Origin: Acidicapsa dinghuensis
GTDB lineage: Bacteria; Acidobacteriota; Terriglobia; Terriglobales; Acidobacteriaceae
Reading direction: 5' to 3'
Assembly (NCBI RefSeq): GCF_025685685.1
Contig: NZ_JAGSYH010000004.1
Coordinates: 868,001 to 932,000, forward strand
DNA: 64,000 bases
Below are positions 1 through 10,455 of this stretch, in pieces; position 1 is the first letter of the stretch, and every line of letters starts with the position of its first letter. Both the position numbers and the translations under genes were made by a program. Under the pieces are notes generated by a model that saw only the letters and a program-made list of their open reading frames with translations, was not told the origin of the DNA and ran no database searches.

Positions 1-1334
1 ATCCATGACTGGAAGATGGCCGCGAGCTCAGCGTTGCCGAGCGCGGAGACTGCGCGGAATTTTCCGGAGCCGGAGTCGTCGTTGAAGTAGACGTCGAGCT
101 TGTCGTACTCGGGGGTTTTCTTCATGGTGTCACGTGGGGCGAAGTGCTGCTGCACATAGGCAAGTGAGCCGTAGAGGCCTTCTTCTTCGCCACCCCAGAG
201 AGCTACGCGGACAGTGCGGGCCATGGGTTTGTGGAGCGTGGCGAGGATACGTACAGCTTCCATGGCGACGGCTGAGCCGGTGCCATTGTCTGTGGCGCCG
301 GTACCGCCCTGCCAGCTATCGAAGTGGCCGCCGACCATGACGACTTCGTCGGACTTGGTGGTTCCTGGGATTTCGCCGACGACATTGAAGCCCATCTGGT
401 CATCTTTTTGATATTCGGTCTGGATGTCGAAGGTGAGCTTGGGTGTGATGCCATGTTCAAGCAGGCGGCAGATACGGTTGTACTGCTCGGGCGTGATGGC
501 TGCCATGGGAGGACCAACGGGATCCTTGGGATCTTGCGAGCCTCCATAGGAAGCGAAGATGGTGCCACCGTCGCCGTTATAGCCAGGTGTGAGGGCTACG
601 GCCGCACCCTCTTCCTTGAGGAAAGCATTGACCTGGTTGCGCAGGATGCGTCCGCTGGGTGCTGCAGTGGACAACGACTGCGGGGTATATTCGCCGGGAC
701 GCGGCGCAGGTGCATTGGAGCGCATCGGCGGACCGAAGCCGTTGTGCGACGGATCGGGAGTCTTGGTACGTTCTTCTACTTCCGCATCGGTGAGACGACG
801 GGCTTCGGGCTCGGTATGGAGAGATAGCTCGCGAGGATCGAAGATGAGGACAATCTTGCCCTTAAGCTTACCTTTATATTTGGCGAAGTCAGCTTCGGAA
901 TGGAGCGGGGCGAGCACAGCTTCAGCAGTGATGGGACCGTCGGTGCTGGGGGTCCAGGCGAGCGGAAAACCGATGAGCGAGGCGTAGGCTGGGGTTTCAA
1001 GTGCGCCGTAGAACTTCTTGATCTGCCAGCCATAACCGAAGGGTCCCCACTGCTCCAGATGCACATTCTGCAGACCCCACTCTTTCATCTGCTTCATGGC
1101 CCATTCAGCGGCAGCGCGATGATTACGGCTGTTGTTCACACGCGGGCCGTAGACCTCAGAGATGTAAAAGAGATTTTCCATGACCTGTGAGTGCTCGAAG
1201 GCTTCGCTCTTGATTTGGGTTAGTGCGTTGAGATCGACTTTGTCGCCATCTTGTTGCTGTCCAGGCGCACCAGAGGCCAATAACAGAGCCACGGTGCACG
1301 CCGCGGAGGCCAGTTTGATGTGATGCAGGTTCAC
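1..1334 (-). CDS. Secreted M28-family zinc peptidase with PA domain (3' end outside window)
   Basis: An open frame on the minus strand runs from a GTG at 1334 off the left edge of the window (444 codons visible, C-terminus missing). GGGAG lies 7 nt before the GTG. A short hydrophobic signal peptide rich in Ala and Leu is followed by a Gln-rich junction. The middle carries a PA-domain-like stretch (about residues 120-190) and then the M28 metal site: GGHFDSW near 318-338, ATDNG near 290-300 and GGEEEG near 195-205, supplying His, bridging Asp and catalytic/ligand Glu; a further Asp lies in NDDSG near 75. The last His ligand would fall beyond the window. M28 enzymes are di-zinc amino- or carboxypeptidases; here export to periplasm or outside and peptide scavenging are likely. 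Exact substrate is unknown. Confidence 0.88.
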   Translation of the reverse strand, partial: MNLHHIKLASAACTVALLLASGAPGQQQDGDKVDLNALTQIKSEAFEHSQVMENLFYISEVYGPRVNNSRNHRAAAEWAMKQMKEWGLQNVHLEQWGPFGYGWQIKKFYGALETPAYASLIGFPLAWTPSTDGPITAEAVLAPLHSEADFAKYKGKLKGKIVLIFDPRELSLHTEPEARRLTDAEVEERTKTPDPSHNGFGPPMRSNAPAPRPGEYTPQSLSTAAPSGRILRNQVNAFLKEEGAAVALTPGYNGDGGTIFASYGGSQDPKDPVGPPMAAITPEQYNRICRLLEHGITPKLTFDIQTEYQKDDQMGFNVVGEIPGTTKSDEVVMVGGHFDSWQGGTGATDNGTGSAVAMEAVRILATLHKPMARTVRVALWGGEEEGLYGSLAYVQQHFAPRDTMKKTPEYDKLDVYFNDDSGSGKFRAVSALGNAELAAIFQSW

Positions 1335-1752
1335 GATGATTCTCCCTTTCAAAATGAGGTGTGGTTCCTGATGAGTTGCAAAAGAAGAGAGACCTGGCCT
1401 GATCGTGCGTTTGGCAGGGAATGTGACAGACTCTGTAAATTTCGAGATGGGTAAAAGCTATTGAATTTGCGTGGATAATGCAACAAAAAGTGACATCGAG
1501 CGATGATTAGAAGGTTGCGGGTTGGAAAATCTGCGGACTGATCTGACAATTCCCCGCCAAGAAGCGCTGTGCTGGACTATCCGGTGCTCGCCCTACAGCT
1601 TTTGGTTGATGCCGTAGTTGCTACCAACTGCACAGAGACGATTAGCGAAGCCTCACGGATGAGCGATATACTCGCGGGGCGGTCAGATGGGGTGGATTTG
1701 ACGCGATACATTTGTGTCGTCGCAACGGAGCAGCCAGTGACGGAGATGAGCG
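1335..1752. other. Intergenic region, divergent promoters expected
   Basis: This 418-nt gap separates the divergent M28 peptidase and CoA-transferase genes. The only frames are short (66-97 codons) and without family features. A GGAG 7 nt before the ATG at 1753 is the ribosome site of the downstream gene. I could not identify a convincing -35/-10 pair or operator. Confidence 0.5.
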
Positions 1753-2454
1753 ATGAAGCAGGTCTATAGCGATGCACACGAAGCGCTTGTCGGCTTGGTA
1801 GAAGATGGCATGACGATCGCTGTGGGGGGATTTGGGCTATGCGGGATTCCGGAACAGTTGATACTAGCACTGCGAGATACCGGCAAGAAAAACCTTACGG
1901 CCGTGAGCAATAACGCAGGCGTGGATGGCTGGGGCTTGGGACTACTGCTGCAAACCAGACAGATTCGCAAGATGATTGCTAGCTACGTAGGTGAGAATGC
2001 AGAGTTTGAGCGACAGTATCTCGCGGGCGAGCTGGATCTGGAGTTTTGCCCGCAAGGAACGCTGGCGGAGCGGATGCGCGCAGGGGGAGCGGGAATTCCG
2101 GCGTTTTATACGCGCAGCGGTGTCGGCACTCTGGTGGCGAAAGATAAGGAGCATCGCGAGTTTGATGGAAAGACGTACATCATGGAGCGATGGATTCGTG
2201 CAGATATATCGCTGGTAAAGGCATGGAAGGCGGATACAGCCGGCAATCTCGTCTATCGAAAGACAGCGAGGAATTTCAATCCGATGGTTGCAGCGTGCGG
2301 ACGCGTGACGATTGCAGAGGTGGAAGAAGTGGTAACAGCCGGAAAGATTGATCCAGATCACGTGCATACACCGGGGATTTATGTGGACGGGCTCGTGTTG
2401 ACGCCACGTTCTGAAAAACGGATTGAACATCGAGTGACGCGAGGAGCGGCATAG
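1753..2454 (+). CDS. scoA: 3-oxoacid CoA-transferase subunit A
   Basis: This 233-residue protein is the alpha subunit of a class I CoA-transferase (SCOT/AtoD/PcaI type), which moves CoA from succinyl-CoA or acetyl-CoA to a 3-oxoacid such as acetoacetate or 3-oxoadipate. The [12 protein letters not shown] segment near residues 25-36 and the [10 protein letters not shown] segment near residues 112-121 are family signatures. Length fits the family. A GGAG lies 7 nt upstream of the ATG. The next gene starts immediately after the stop codon, so the two subunits are made in a fixed ratio. No aromatic-ring-cleavage genes are nearby, which favours ketone-body or acetoacetate use over protocatechuate catabolism, but the substrate cannot be fixed from sequence. 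Confidence 0.93.
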   Translation: MKQVYSDAHEALVGLVEDGMTIAVGGFGLCGIPEQLILALRDTGKKNLTAVSNNAGVDGWGLGLLLQTRQIRKMIASYVGENAEFERQYLAGELDLEFCPQGTLAERMRAGGAGIPAFYTRSGVGTLVAKDKEHREFDGKTYIMERWIRADISLVKAWKADTAGNLVYRKTARNFNPMVAACGRVTIAEVEEVVTAGKIDPDHVHTPGIYVDGLVLTPRSEKRIEHRVTRGAA

Positions 2455-3105
2455 ATGGCGTGGACGCGCAAAGAAATGGCACAACGCGCGGCAAAAGAAC
2501 TGCGCGATGGATTCTACGTGAACCTGGGCATCGGCATGCCCACGATGGTTGCGGGATGCATTCCAGCGGGAATGGAAGTGACGCTGCAATCGGAGAATGG
2601 GTTGCTGGGAATCGGCGACTTTCCTACCGACGACGAGATAGACGCGGACCTGATCAATGCGGGAAAGCAAACAGTAACGGCGACTAAGGGAGCGAGCTTT
2701 TTTTCAAGCGCTGACTCGTTTGCAATGATTCGTGGCGGACATATCGATCTTGCGATCCTGGGGGCTATGCAGGTTTCTGAACAGGGCGATCTTGCGAATT
2801 GGATGATTCCGGGGCAGATGGTGAAGGGCATGGGTGGCGCGATGGACCTGGTCGCGGGCGTAAAGCGCGTCATCGTGATGATGGAACACACCGCGAAAAA
2901 CGGGGCGGCGAAGGTTCTGAAACAATGCACGCTTCCATTAACTGGAGCGGAAGTAGTGGACAGGATCATCACAGATCTCTGTGTACTGGATGTAACGCAA
3001 CAGGGCCTGTCGCTGGTGGAACTTGCAGAACCGGGAACATTAGAAATGGTGCGTAGCCGGACTGAGGCTCCGATTTTGATACCAGGAGATTTCACTGCTC
3101 AGTAA
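2455..3105 (+). CDS. scoB: 3-oxoacid CoA-transferase subunit B
   Basis: This 216-residue beta subunit carries the catalytic glutamate of class I CoA-transferases in QSENGLLG (Glu47), the residue that forms the glutamyl-CoA thioester intermediate. NLGIGMPT near residues 23-30 and the GAMDLV segment are also typical. Its ATG follows the TAG of subunit A with no spacer, so translation is coupled. Together they form a complete heteromeric enzyme. A weak hairpin (GAGGTT/AACCTC, 3135-3153) follows the gene but has no T-tract. Confidence 0.93.
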   Translation: MAWTRKEMAQRAAKELRDGFYVNLGIGMPTMVAGCIPAGMEVTLQSENGLLGIGDFPTDDEIDADLINAGKQTVTATKGASFFSSADSFAMIRGGHIDLAILGAMQVSEQGDLANWMIPGQMVKGMGGAMDLVAGVKRVIVMMEHTAKNGAAKVLKQCTLPLTGAEVVDRIITDLCVLDVTQQGLSLVELAEPGTLEMVRSRTEAPILIPGDFTAQ

Positions 3106-3178
3106 AGCACGGTATCAAAGATGAACTGGCCGCTGAGGTTTCAACATAACCTCTGACAACTGGATAACGTTGAGACTG

Positions 3179-6100
3179 CTACCAGGATTTCTTAATCAGC
3201 GCGTCGAAGGCAACGCCTCCATTTTGATCGCGTGTAGCGCTGAGAGCTACCCGGCGATTGAGCTGATACTGGCCTTGAATGGTTTGATTTTGGGTTGACG
3301 CGACATTAGTGGAAAAGGTGACGAAGAGATTGCCTGTGACCCGTTGTTGAATCGTGACAGTTGCATCAGCAGTACTTGATGAGTTTCCAGCGTTGAGAAT
3401 TGGGTTTATCGAAAGCTGCGAGATGCCCGCAATCTTGGCGACGCGGCTCGTAATCTGACTGCTGACCTGTGAAGCAATCAAGGACTCAGCGGCTTGATTG
3501 GCAGGCGTGGATGCGTTGGCAGAATTTGCTTCAGTGGTTTGACCGAAAGCAAGAAGGTTGATGATGTCAGCAGACGGGAGCGCGGGATCGGAATTGTATT
3601 CGGTTCGTAACTGATCCGATGGGCCGTTGAAGCGGAGATAGATGTCGTATTGCTGGATGGTGGTCTTGAGCGAAACATTCAGTACTGGCTGCGTCTCCGA
3701 GGGATTGACGAATTCTATTGTTCCTCCGTTGAGAACGAAGCGATCCCCGTTGAGGATGACATCTCCATTATTGAGATTGACTCGCCCGAGAATGACCGGA
3801 TTTGATGCTGTACCACGCACCTGAAGATTGGCATTGCCGTTGACGCTGAGAGTGCGACTGACGAGATCGATGTCATTGCTGGAGCGAAGGGAGAGATTGA
3901 GCTGGAGATTCTGACTGAAGCCGGGAGTGGGAGGAGTGGCGACACCTCCAGAGAACTGAGCGATGAAAGAGCTGAGATCAAATGCAGGAGTGAAAGAAAG
4001 ATCAGAGAGATTGATCGATCCGCTTAGAATGGCTGATTCCGGTGAACCAGAAAGGCGCACATTGGCATTGGCAGTTTCGCGCATGGCTTGCGGATATAAC
4101 ATGCGAATGCCACGGCCATTTAATCCGAGATCGAATTGAAGGCGCGGCCTAAGCGCGATGCCACCTTGCGCTGTCACAGTGCCTCCGCCGACGGTTCCCT
4201 CAAACTTATTGATATTGAGGCGATTCGGCGTGAGAGTGATGGTTCCATTGCCATGCTGAAGACCTACCGGAAGATCGACGGATGAAAGAGCTGCATTGAC
4301 GACTTCAACCTGGCCACCGAAGCTAGAGCCATTAGCAGCCCCGGTAGAGTTGACGTTAAATTTGAGCTCACCGGAACTACGTAGATCGGGGTCGAAAAGC
4401 TGGATGAGTTGCAGATTGACTGTTCCCTGCAACATGACAGCGATCTGAGCCGACGATGGAGCTAGGCCGTTGATTGGAATAGAACCTTGAAGCTGGAGAT
4501 CTGTATCTGTGCCACGAATGGACGTGCGTTGAACGTTGACGACACCATCTTTGTAGTCCACATGAATAGGACTTGTCGCGGCGATCTGGACGGTCTTGGC
4601 GTAGTTGGCATTTAAAACAGGGATGGTCACGTGTGCTTCGAGCTGGCTTCGATTCTTGAGCGGGCCGTGCAGAGTAGCATGGAGCTCTGTCTGGCCTGTG
4701 ATGTCAGCAGCCTCTTCCGGAGCGTATGCGGCTAGTAGTGGCGCAAAGGGTATGGCCTGCGTATCAATGGAGGCATCTGCTGGATAGTCTCCCGTCAGCT
4801 CAACACGGGCCTTTGCTTGAATCTTCGTACTAATCGCCGAGGATGCAAGCGTGGCATTGGCGATGTGATTTGCGAGACTAGCGTTGAGAGTGATGCCAGA
4901 GATGGTTTCGTGTTGTACGACCAACTTGGGTATTTCAATATTTGCATCAACGGCGGGATTATTGTAAGTTCCCTGCCCCTTGGCATGAAGAGTAACTTGA
5001 CCTGTGGCTTCCAGATTTCGAGCTTTTAAGATCTGGACTTTGCTGAGATCAACCTTATCGGCCGCGAGCTGCGCACTATACGTTCGGTCAGCAGGGCGCG
5101 TGCTAACTGAACCGTGAATGGTTCCCGCAGCAAGCTGGATGTCGAGGCTGGCTTGCGCTTCTTCTCCAGTTCCGGAGAAATCAACCTTCAACGAATCGAC
5201 AGGCTGATCGTAGGCGGTTAGATGGGTAATGGACAGGTTGCCGTTGCCGACTGGATGCAATTCAGAGCCATGCAATTTGACGGCTGCATTGAGTGTGCCA
5301 GTAACGGGAATGGCCTTTCCGGTGAGCTTTTCAAAGTCTGCGATGTTGAGTTGGGCAGCATTGAGATCGATCTGTACGGGGCTGGTCTTTTCAAAGGACC
5401 ATTTGTTGAGACCCGCACTGGCTGAGAGCGTGATGCGACCGCGGAGGGCTGGCTGCAGATCGGCATTCTGGATCACAACATTGGATGGATCGGCAGCAAA
5501 ATTGGTATGGATGAGTCTCCATTCGCTGCCGGCGATGTGCAGATTCGTTGAAGTGAACTCTCCTGTGATGTGCGGCGCGGAAATTATACCATCAATGGAA
5601 CCGTGGACAGAGGCCACACCTGAGAGGCCAAGCGATGGATTTGGTTGGCCAGAAGACTGTGTACGAAAGAGATTTGCGATCGACTCGATTTCAGCGAGAT
5701 CTTGAGCCTGAACATCAAAACTTAAGCTGGAATGCTTGCTGATGGTTCCATTGAGTGTGATGTTTGTCTGAGGCGTGCGCACGTAGCTATTACTGACCGC
5801 GAGCTGCTTATCGTCATTGCGATAAACGGCGTGAACGACACCGTCGATGGGAACAGTGGGTTGCGCACCCGAGGCCGCATTGTTAGCAGCAGCCGCACTG
5901 GCGGAATGTGCTTTTTGCACCTGGCCATCGAGTGTAACGTCTGCATGAGCGATAAGACTGCTAACGCTGTTAACCCACTCGGCGGTGAATTTTGAGTTAA
6001 CATATCCACTGACAGCGACATTCTGGACAGAGGTCGGCCGGCCGGCGATATTTTCCAGCCGAGCAAGAGAGACTCCGCGAAGATTAGCGCTGAAGTTGGC

Positions 6101-7231
6101 GTGTTGGGAACCGACTAGATTTGTCAGGCTTCCAGAGCTAGTCAGGTAGCCGCCCAGAATGTTGAAGTGAAGATCGTTGAGTGTCGCATTACCACTCGCA
6201 AGGCTGTAATGTGCTACAAGATTGCTGGCCTGTGTGCGTAGTGATGCAGTCTTAACTACAAGAGCCTTGCTGTCCAGCTCTCCGTTTAAACCTATGGACT
6301 CGATGAGACTATGCGAAGGATTTTGCTGATACTGAAAATCTCCGGATGCGTGCACCTCACCTGAGGGAATGGAAGACAGCTTGAGTAGCTGCGCCCATTG
6401 ATTACCGATAGTGACGAGGTCGTAATGCGCCTGAACGTTGGGCTGCGAGTAGTTCTGCATGGACGCCTGAAGAGTCAGGCGCGATTGGCCAGATTGAAGC
6501 TCCGCGTGCATGAGATGAAATGCAGTGCGGGTAGCATCGAATTCAGCGGCTAGGCTGTGAGGTATGGGGCGATATGCGCCCGAAATCACGTGCCCGTCCT
6601 GGTAGGAAAGCTTACCGGAATATTTCTGGAGCAGGCTATTAAACGAGGCTTCAAAAGCAAGATTATGAAGATCAGCAGAGAGATCGCTACGATGATCGTT
6701 GTAGTAGACCTCGCCGCGATCGAGAATCGCATGCCGAATACCCAGGTCGAAGACACTGGTATTACTTGAGCTGGAGCTGCTCTTTTGAAATGTCGGGAGG
6801 TTAGAACGCCCTTGCTTGTCTACATAGAGGTGCACAATGGGGCGGTCGACGCGAATACTGTTGAGATACCAGGTACGCTGGAGGAATGAGACGATGCGCA
6901 CGCCGGCTTCTGCATGATCTACCTGAAGCAGTGCTGGATTTGCGTAGGGAGCGGCGCCTTCGACCGTGAGGCCATAAAGATCTAGATCAAGGTGGCTTAG
7001 ATTGACGGCGAAGTTCTGGAGGCGAACAGGAACGCCAAGCGCTTCCGTGGCCTTTTGTTGCGCAGTGCGAAGCATATAGTTGTGGAAGCGTTCGCTGTGA
7101 AGTAGGATCGAGAGCGTTACGCCAACAATGAGAATGAGTAAGAGAATGGACGCTCCAGCCCATATCGCAACCTTGAGCCAGAAAGAGCGCTTTTTCTTGT
7201 TCGCATGAATGTTGGGCTTTTCGTCTGACAT
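3179..7231 (-). CDS. tamB: TamB-like translocation and assembly / lipid-transport protein (DUF490)
   Basis: This 1350-residue protein has one N-terminal membrane anchor (about residues 18-45) followed by an AsmA-like start and a long beta-rich repetitive body. Its C-terminal 350 residues match the TamB/DUF490 domain in style: GRVNLNNGDVILNG, then SADIINLLAFG and a beta-strand-rich tail ending in KKSW. TamB proteins span the periplasm as a hydrophobic groove and partner an Omp85 protein in outer-membrane biogenesis or phospholipid transport. The gene lies 28 nt downstream of an Omp85 gene on the same strand, as in tamA-tamB pairs. GAGGG lies 5 nt before the ATG. Family assignment is firm; cargo is unknown. 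Confidence 0.9.
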   Translation of the reverse strand: MSDEKPNIHANKKKRSFWLKVAIWAGASILLLILIVGVTLSILLHSERFHNYMLRTAQQKATEALGVPVRLQNFAVNLSHLDLDLYGLTVEGAAPYANPALLQVDHAEAGVRIVSFLQRTWYLNSIRVDRPIVHLYVDKQGRSNLPTFQKSSSSSSNTSVFDLGIRHAILDRGEVYYNDHRSDLSADLHNLAFEASFNSLLQKYSGKLSYQDGHVISGAYRPIPHSLAAEFDATRTAFHLMHAELQSGQSRLTLQASMQNYSQPNVQAHYDLVTIGNQWAQLLKLSSIPSGEVHASGDFQYQQNPSHSLIESIGLNGELDSKALVVKTASLRTQASNLVAHYSLASGNATLNDLHFNILGGYLTSSGSLTNLVGSQHANFSANLRGVSLARLENIAGRPTSVQNVAVSGYVNSKFTAEWVNSVSSLIAHADVTLDGQVQKAHSASAAAANNAASGAQPTVPIDGVVHAVYRNDDKQLAVSNSYVRTPQTNITLNGTISKHSSLSFDVQAQDLAEIESIANLFRTQSSGQPNPSLGLSGVASVHGSIDGIISAPHITGEFTSTNLHIAGSEWRLIHTNFAADPSNVVIQNADLQPALRGRITLSASAGLNKWSFEKTSPVQIDLNAAQLNIADFEKLTGKAIPVTGTLNAAVKLHGSELHPVGNGNLSITHLTAYDQPVDSLKVDFSGTGEEAQASLDIQLAAGTIHGSVSTRPADRTYSAQLAADKVDLSKVQILKARNLEATGQVTLHAKGQGTYNNPAVDANIEIPKLVVQHETISGITLNASLANHIANATLASSAISTKIQAKARVELTGDYPADASIDTQAIPFAPLLAAYAPEEAADITGQTELHATLHGPLKNRSQLEAHVTIPVLNANYAKTVQIAATSPIHVDYKDGVVNVQRTSIRGTDTDLQLQGSIPINGLAPSSAQIAVMLQGTVNLQLIQLFDPDLRSSGELKFNVNSTGAANGSSFGGQVEVVNAALSSVDLPVGLQHGNGTITLTPNRLNINKFEGTVGGGTVTAQGGIALRPRLQFDLGLNGRGIRMLYPQAMRETANANVRLSGSPESAILSGSINLSDLSFTPAFDLSSFIAQFSGGVATPPTPGFSQNLQLNLSLRSSNDIDLVSRTLSVNGNANLQVRGTASNPVILGRVNLNNGDVILNGDRFVLNGGTIEFVNPSETQPVLNVSLKTTIQQYDIYLRFNGPSDQLRTEYNSDPALPSADIINLLAFGQTTEANSANASTPANQAAESLIASQVSSQITSRVAKIAGISQLSINPILNAGNSSSTADATVTIQQRVTGNLFVTFSTNVASTQNQTIQGQYQLNRRVALSATRDQNGGVAFDALIKKSW

Positions 7232-7259
7232 GTTTGCCCTCGCTTATTCTGGACTATTC

Positions 7260-10200
7260 CTAAAATGCTTGCCCTATGCTGACGAAGTATTGCGTTGAGT
7301 TGATACCCTGCACAGGATTAAGATTGTGCCCGATATCGACGCGAACAGGGCCTACGGGCGTGTTGTAACGGAGACCGAGCCCGACGTTATTTGAGTAAAG
7401 AGACGTGAAGTTATGGAAGCCAACGTTAGGGAAGACGTTGCCGCCGTCGTAAAAGACAACCAAGCCAAGGCCTTTCTTGAATGGCAGCGGAATGCGAGCC
7501 TCAGAATTGACGAGCAGCAGTTCATTACCTCCGCTTGGAACATTGATGAACTGATTGCAGCCAGGCTGTCCGTTTGGACAGACTTCAACGGACCGCTGAG
7601 GTCCAGCGCCATCCAATGGATAGCCTCGTAGAGTATTACCGCCGCCAGTGAAAAACGCCTCACTAAGTGGCACACGGCTATTGGAGTAAGGCTGCGCTAG
7701 GCCAATACGAAGACTATTAGCAAAGACGATTTTGCGCACGGAACTCTTGTAATAGGCGGCCTGAGCGGTGAGCTTGGCGAAATCGACACTGGAGCCTAGA
7801 TGCGTATCGTTCACATCGATCTCAACGGTATCGAGCATCCCTTTGTGGGCATCAAGCGGGTTGTCGCGCGTGTCTCTAGTGAAATTTGCCGCAAGTGTAG
7901 AAAGGCGTACGTTGCGATCCTGAGGCAGAACCAGATCTTGGATGAGGACGCGGGTGAGATTGGTTTTGGAAAAACTATAACGAAAGAACACGGTATCAGC
8001 CTTGGCGTGATCGATGGTGCGCTGCACCTGATAACTGCCGAGCTCCTGTTGCGACGAGTAGATTGGATTCTCTTCGTTCTTCTCGTAAGAGATAGAGAAT
8101 GTCGACCGCCACTTCGACCAGAAGAAATTTGGGTCGATGTAGTACATGGCGCCCCGCTGGTCGAGACGGCCGGCGAAAGCTGTAAAGGAGAACGACTCGC
8201 CTTTACCGCGCATGTTATTACGCGTGTATTGGAATGAACCGCGCGGTCCATAGAAAGTCTGCTGGCTGGTCTGAAAGTTGGATGGCAGGCCAACAGGTGG
8301 CAGACCGGGAACGGAAACGGTACCACTTGGGATGCTGCCGCCCCGATTGATGACTTCGAAGCCCAGGCCGTAGGTGATCTGGTTGAGTTGCGCTTCGTGA
8401 ACTTTGACGACCGCGTCTTCTTTGGTCTGTGTAGTGATGGAGCGCTTAGGATCGACCTCGGCCCAATCGAAGATGCCGGTGTGGTTATAAAGTCTGCTCT
8501 CGGCCGTGAGAAGAGCACTCTCGGTCATAGGCGCATCAGCGTGAAGAGTGTTTACATCTTCATCGATGAGACGTTGTTGGGTGTGCGAGCGACCTAGAGT
8601 TTCGATGGCGCCCGTATAGACACGTGGACCTTCGTAGATATGATAAACAACATCGATGTGATGGCGATCATTTTTTGATGCAACCGTGGCGGTTTGGCGA
8701 AAACTCGATGTGAGATAGCCAGCCTGAAGATAGTGTGCGATGATGCTGGCGCGATCCGACTCGACGAGCGATTGTGAGTAGGGTTTACCTTCAGCGAGCT
8801 TGAGACCGTCGGGAGCGAAATCCTTTCGCGGGAAGGTATCGGCGCCATCGATCGTGAGCGATCGGACAATGTCGCGCTGCCCCTCGGTTATGTGAAAAGA
8901 GACTGTGATGTCGCCCCCATCATTCTTGACTTTGGAGACGACGGCAACATCACTGAATCCCTCAGATTGATAGAGAGCCTTGATGTTCTTGACACTGTCT
9001 CGCACCAACTTTTCACTGTATTTTCCATGGGAAAGAAAGTGTGACTCTTGAAGAGGGACATGGGATCTAAGCTCGTCTTCTGCAATATTTTTATTTCCGA
9101 TAAATTGCACATCCGGGACCCGGTGTTTCTTCTCTTTATTTATGGTGTAGACGACCGTATCCCGCTGTGTGCCAGCATTCGATTGCACGCCGACGGCAGC
9201 GTTAAAGTAGCCCTTTGATTGGAAGTAGGAAAGCAGTGCCTGGCGGCCTTCTTCGATAGATTCGTCATCAACTGGGATGCCTTGATACATGGGGAGCAGA
9301 TTCTTGCGTGTCCAACTGAAGAGATGAGCGCCTTTGATTTCAACATCGATTACAGGGCCGGTTTTAACTATGAAATGAATGTCGGCGCGATTCGTACTGG
9401 CGTGATATTCAGCGCCTGAAAGCTTGACATCAGCAGCTAAATTACCCTGTTTTGCAAGTCTTTTCTCAAGGTAATTGTTGGCGTGATTTATTGTGGAATG
9501 ATTGTATCTTTTGCCAGGGCGTATAGCAGCGCCGTGCAGCCGCGCCCAGAAGGTCTGAAGATCGTGGTTTAATTTGGCGGAATCCTCTGGCGTAGCGCCT
9601 GCGATAACGATACTGCCGAACTCAGCACGATGTTTGAGATCGACGTGAAAGACAATGTTGGCTACATCATGGTCAGCATCAAATTTGACTTCTGGATCAA
9701 CGGTGGCCTGGAAGTAACCTTCCTGACGGAAAAAGCGCAGAAGACTCTGCTGCTCGCGTTTGACATCTTCAGCGTTGTAGGGTGCCTGAGCCTCATAGTT
9801 GGAAACCTGTACGAGACGCGAGTAAGCAAAATTCTGCGCTCCGGGAAACTCAAACAGCCCGATGTACACAGCAGGCTCAAGAACAAAAATGACACGGACG
9901 CCGCTGGCATCTGGAGTGAGTTGGAGTTGAACCTCTTTGTATTTACCTGATGTTTTGACGGCCTGGAGAGACTGCTGCACCTTGTCAGCGGAAAAAGATT
10001 CACCGGCGTGCTGGGTAATGAGCGGAGCGATCTGTGAAAACTGAAGGTCAGGGCGACCAGCGATTTCGACCCGAGTGACTGTTTGACCTTCGTATGAGGA
10101 TAGAGTGTCTTCGGTGAACGGCGCTGTCTTTGGCATCTGCGCATCAGCAGACTGACTGGTCTGCGTCCAGGCTGGAACAGTCGGTAACACAGAAAAAAGA

Positions 10201-10391
10201 AAAGCCACAAAAAAAACGATGATGTTTGCTCTCCGCACATCGTTGCGGAAGAGACAGGAATCCGCCGATTCCTCGGCAGAGGAACCTGATGAGCCTGCGC
10301 GCAACATCATCTGAATTTCGATGCACGTTAGAGTCGTGTGGTTTGTTGTGCAGGTCTGAGTGAGAGGATTGATCTGATGTTGAACTTGCAT
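7260..10391 (-). CDS. Omp85 outer-membrane assembly protein with about seven POTRA domains
   Basis: This 1043-residue protein is a BamA/TamA-superfamily protein. A hydrophobic segment (about residues 53-73) precedes a periplasmic region of about 590 residues that I divide into seven POTRA-like units, each a beta-alpha-alpha-beta-beta module containing a 'GYF/GYL/GKY' turn. The barrel occupies the last 350 residues or so; TLRGYPLDG is the L6 (VRGF-like) motif and the chain ends in a phenylalanine beta-signal (SIGQAF). Bacterial BamA usually has five POTRAs and TamA three. The tandem tamB-like gene argues for a TAM role, but this could equally be BamA. The start is uncertain: the N-terminal 50 residues before the hydrophobic segment look unusual, no clear ribosome site precedes 10391, and ATG codons at 10310 and 10307 are alternatives. 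Confidence 0.88.
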   Translation of the reverse strand: MQVQHQINPLTQTCTTNHTTLTCIEIQMMLRAGSSGSSAEESADSCLFRNDVRRANIIVFFVAFLFSVLPTVPAWTQTSQSADAQMPKTAPFTEDTLSSYEGQTVTRVEIAGRPDLQFSQIAPLITQHAGESFSADKVQQSLQAVKTSGKYKEVQLQLTPDASGVRVIFVLEPAVYIGLFEFPGAQNFAYSRLVQVSNYEAQAPYNAEDVKREQQSLLRFFRQEGYFQATVDPEVKFDADHDVANIVFHVDLKHRAEFGSIVIAGATPEDSAKLNHDLQTFWARLHGAAIRPGKRYNHSTINHANNYLEKRLAKQGNLAADVKLSGAEYHASTNRADIHFIVKTGPVIDVEIKGAHLFSWTRKNLLPMYQGIPVDDESIEEGRQALLSYFQSKGYFNAAVGVQSNAGTQRDTVVYTINKEKKHRVPDVQFIGNKNIAEDELRSHVPLQESHFLSHGKYSEKLVRDSVKNIKALYQSEGFSDVAVVSKVKNDGGDITVSFHITEGQRDIVRSLTIDGADTFPRKDFAPDGLKLAEGKPYSQSLVESDRASIIAHYLQAGYLTSSFRQTATVASKNDRHHIDVVYHIYEGPRVYTGAIETLGRSHTQQRLIDEDVNTLHADAPMTESALLTAESRLYNHTGIFDWAEVDPKRSITTQTKEDAVVKVHEAQLNQITYGLGFEVINRGGSIPSGTVSVPGLPPVGLPSNFQTSQQTFYGPRGSFQYTRNNMRGKGESFSFTAFAGRLDQRGAMYYIDPNFFWSKWRSTFSISYEKNEENPIYSSQQELGSYQVQRTIDHAKADTVFFRYSFSKTNLTRVLIQDLVLPQDRNVRLSTLAANFTRDTRDNPLDAHKGMLDTVEIDVNDTHLGSSVDFAKLTAQAAYYKSSVRKIVFANSLRIGLAQPYSNSRVPLSEAFFTGGGNTLRGYPLDGAGPQRSVEVCPNGQPGCNQFINVPSGGNELLLVNSEARIPLPFKKGLGLVVFYDGGNVFPNVGFHNFTSLYSNNVGLGLRYNTPVGPVRVDIGHNLNPVQGINSTQYFVSIGQAF

Positions 10392-10455
10392 TGGGTGTCG
10401 TTCAGAGAATTCGTTGCTTCAATAGAGCATCTGCCTCTTGCCAGAATCGAGACAG

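Noticed and set aside
324..827. Plus-strand open frame of 167 codons
   Set aside because: It runs opposite the M28 peptidase gene, whose metal-site motifs in the minus strand are unmistakable.
1942..2670. Minus-strand open frame of 242 codons
   Set aside because: It is the opposite strand of the two CoA-transferase genes, has no ribosome site and a composition unlike a real protein (rich in His, Arg, Cys).
3135..3153. Hairpin GAGGTT/AACCTC as a terminator of the CoA-transferase genes
   Set aside because: The stem is only 6 bp and there is no T-tract, so I would not call it.
8312..8325. A 13-of-14 match to the mannoside-type operator (CGGAAACGGTACCA) on the plus strand
   Set aside because: It lies deep inside the Omp85 coding sequence with no promoter nearby and far from any sugar gene; I treat it as a chance match.
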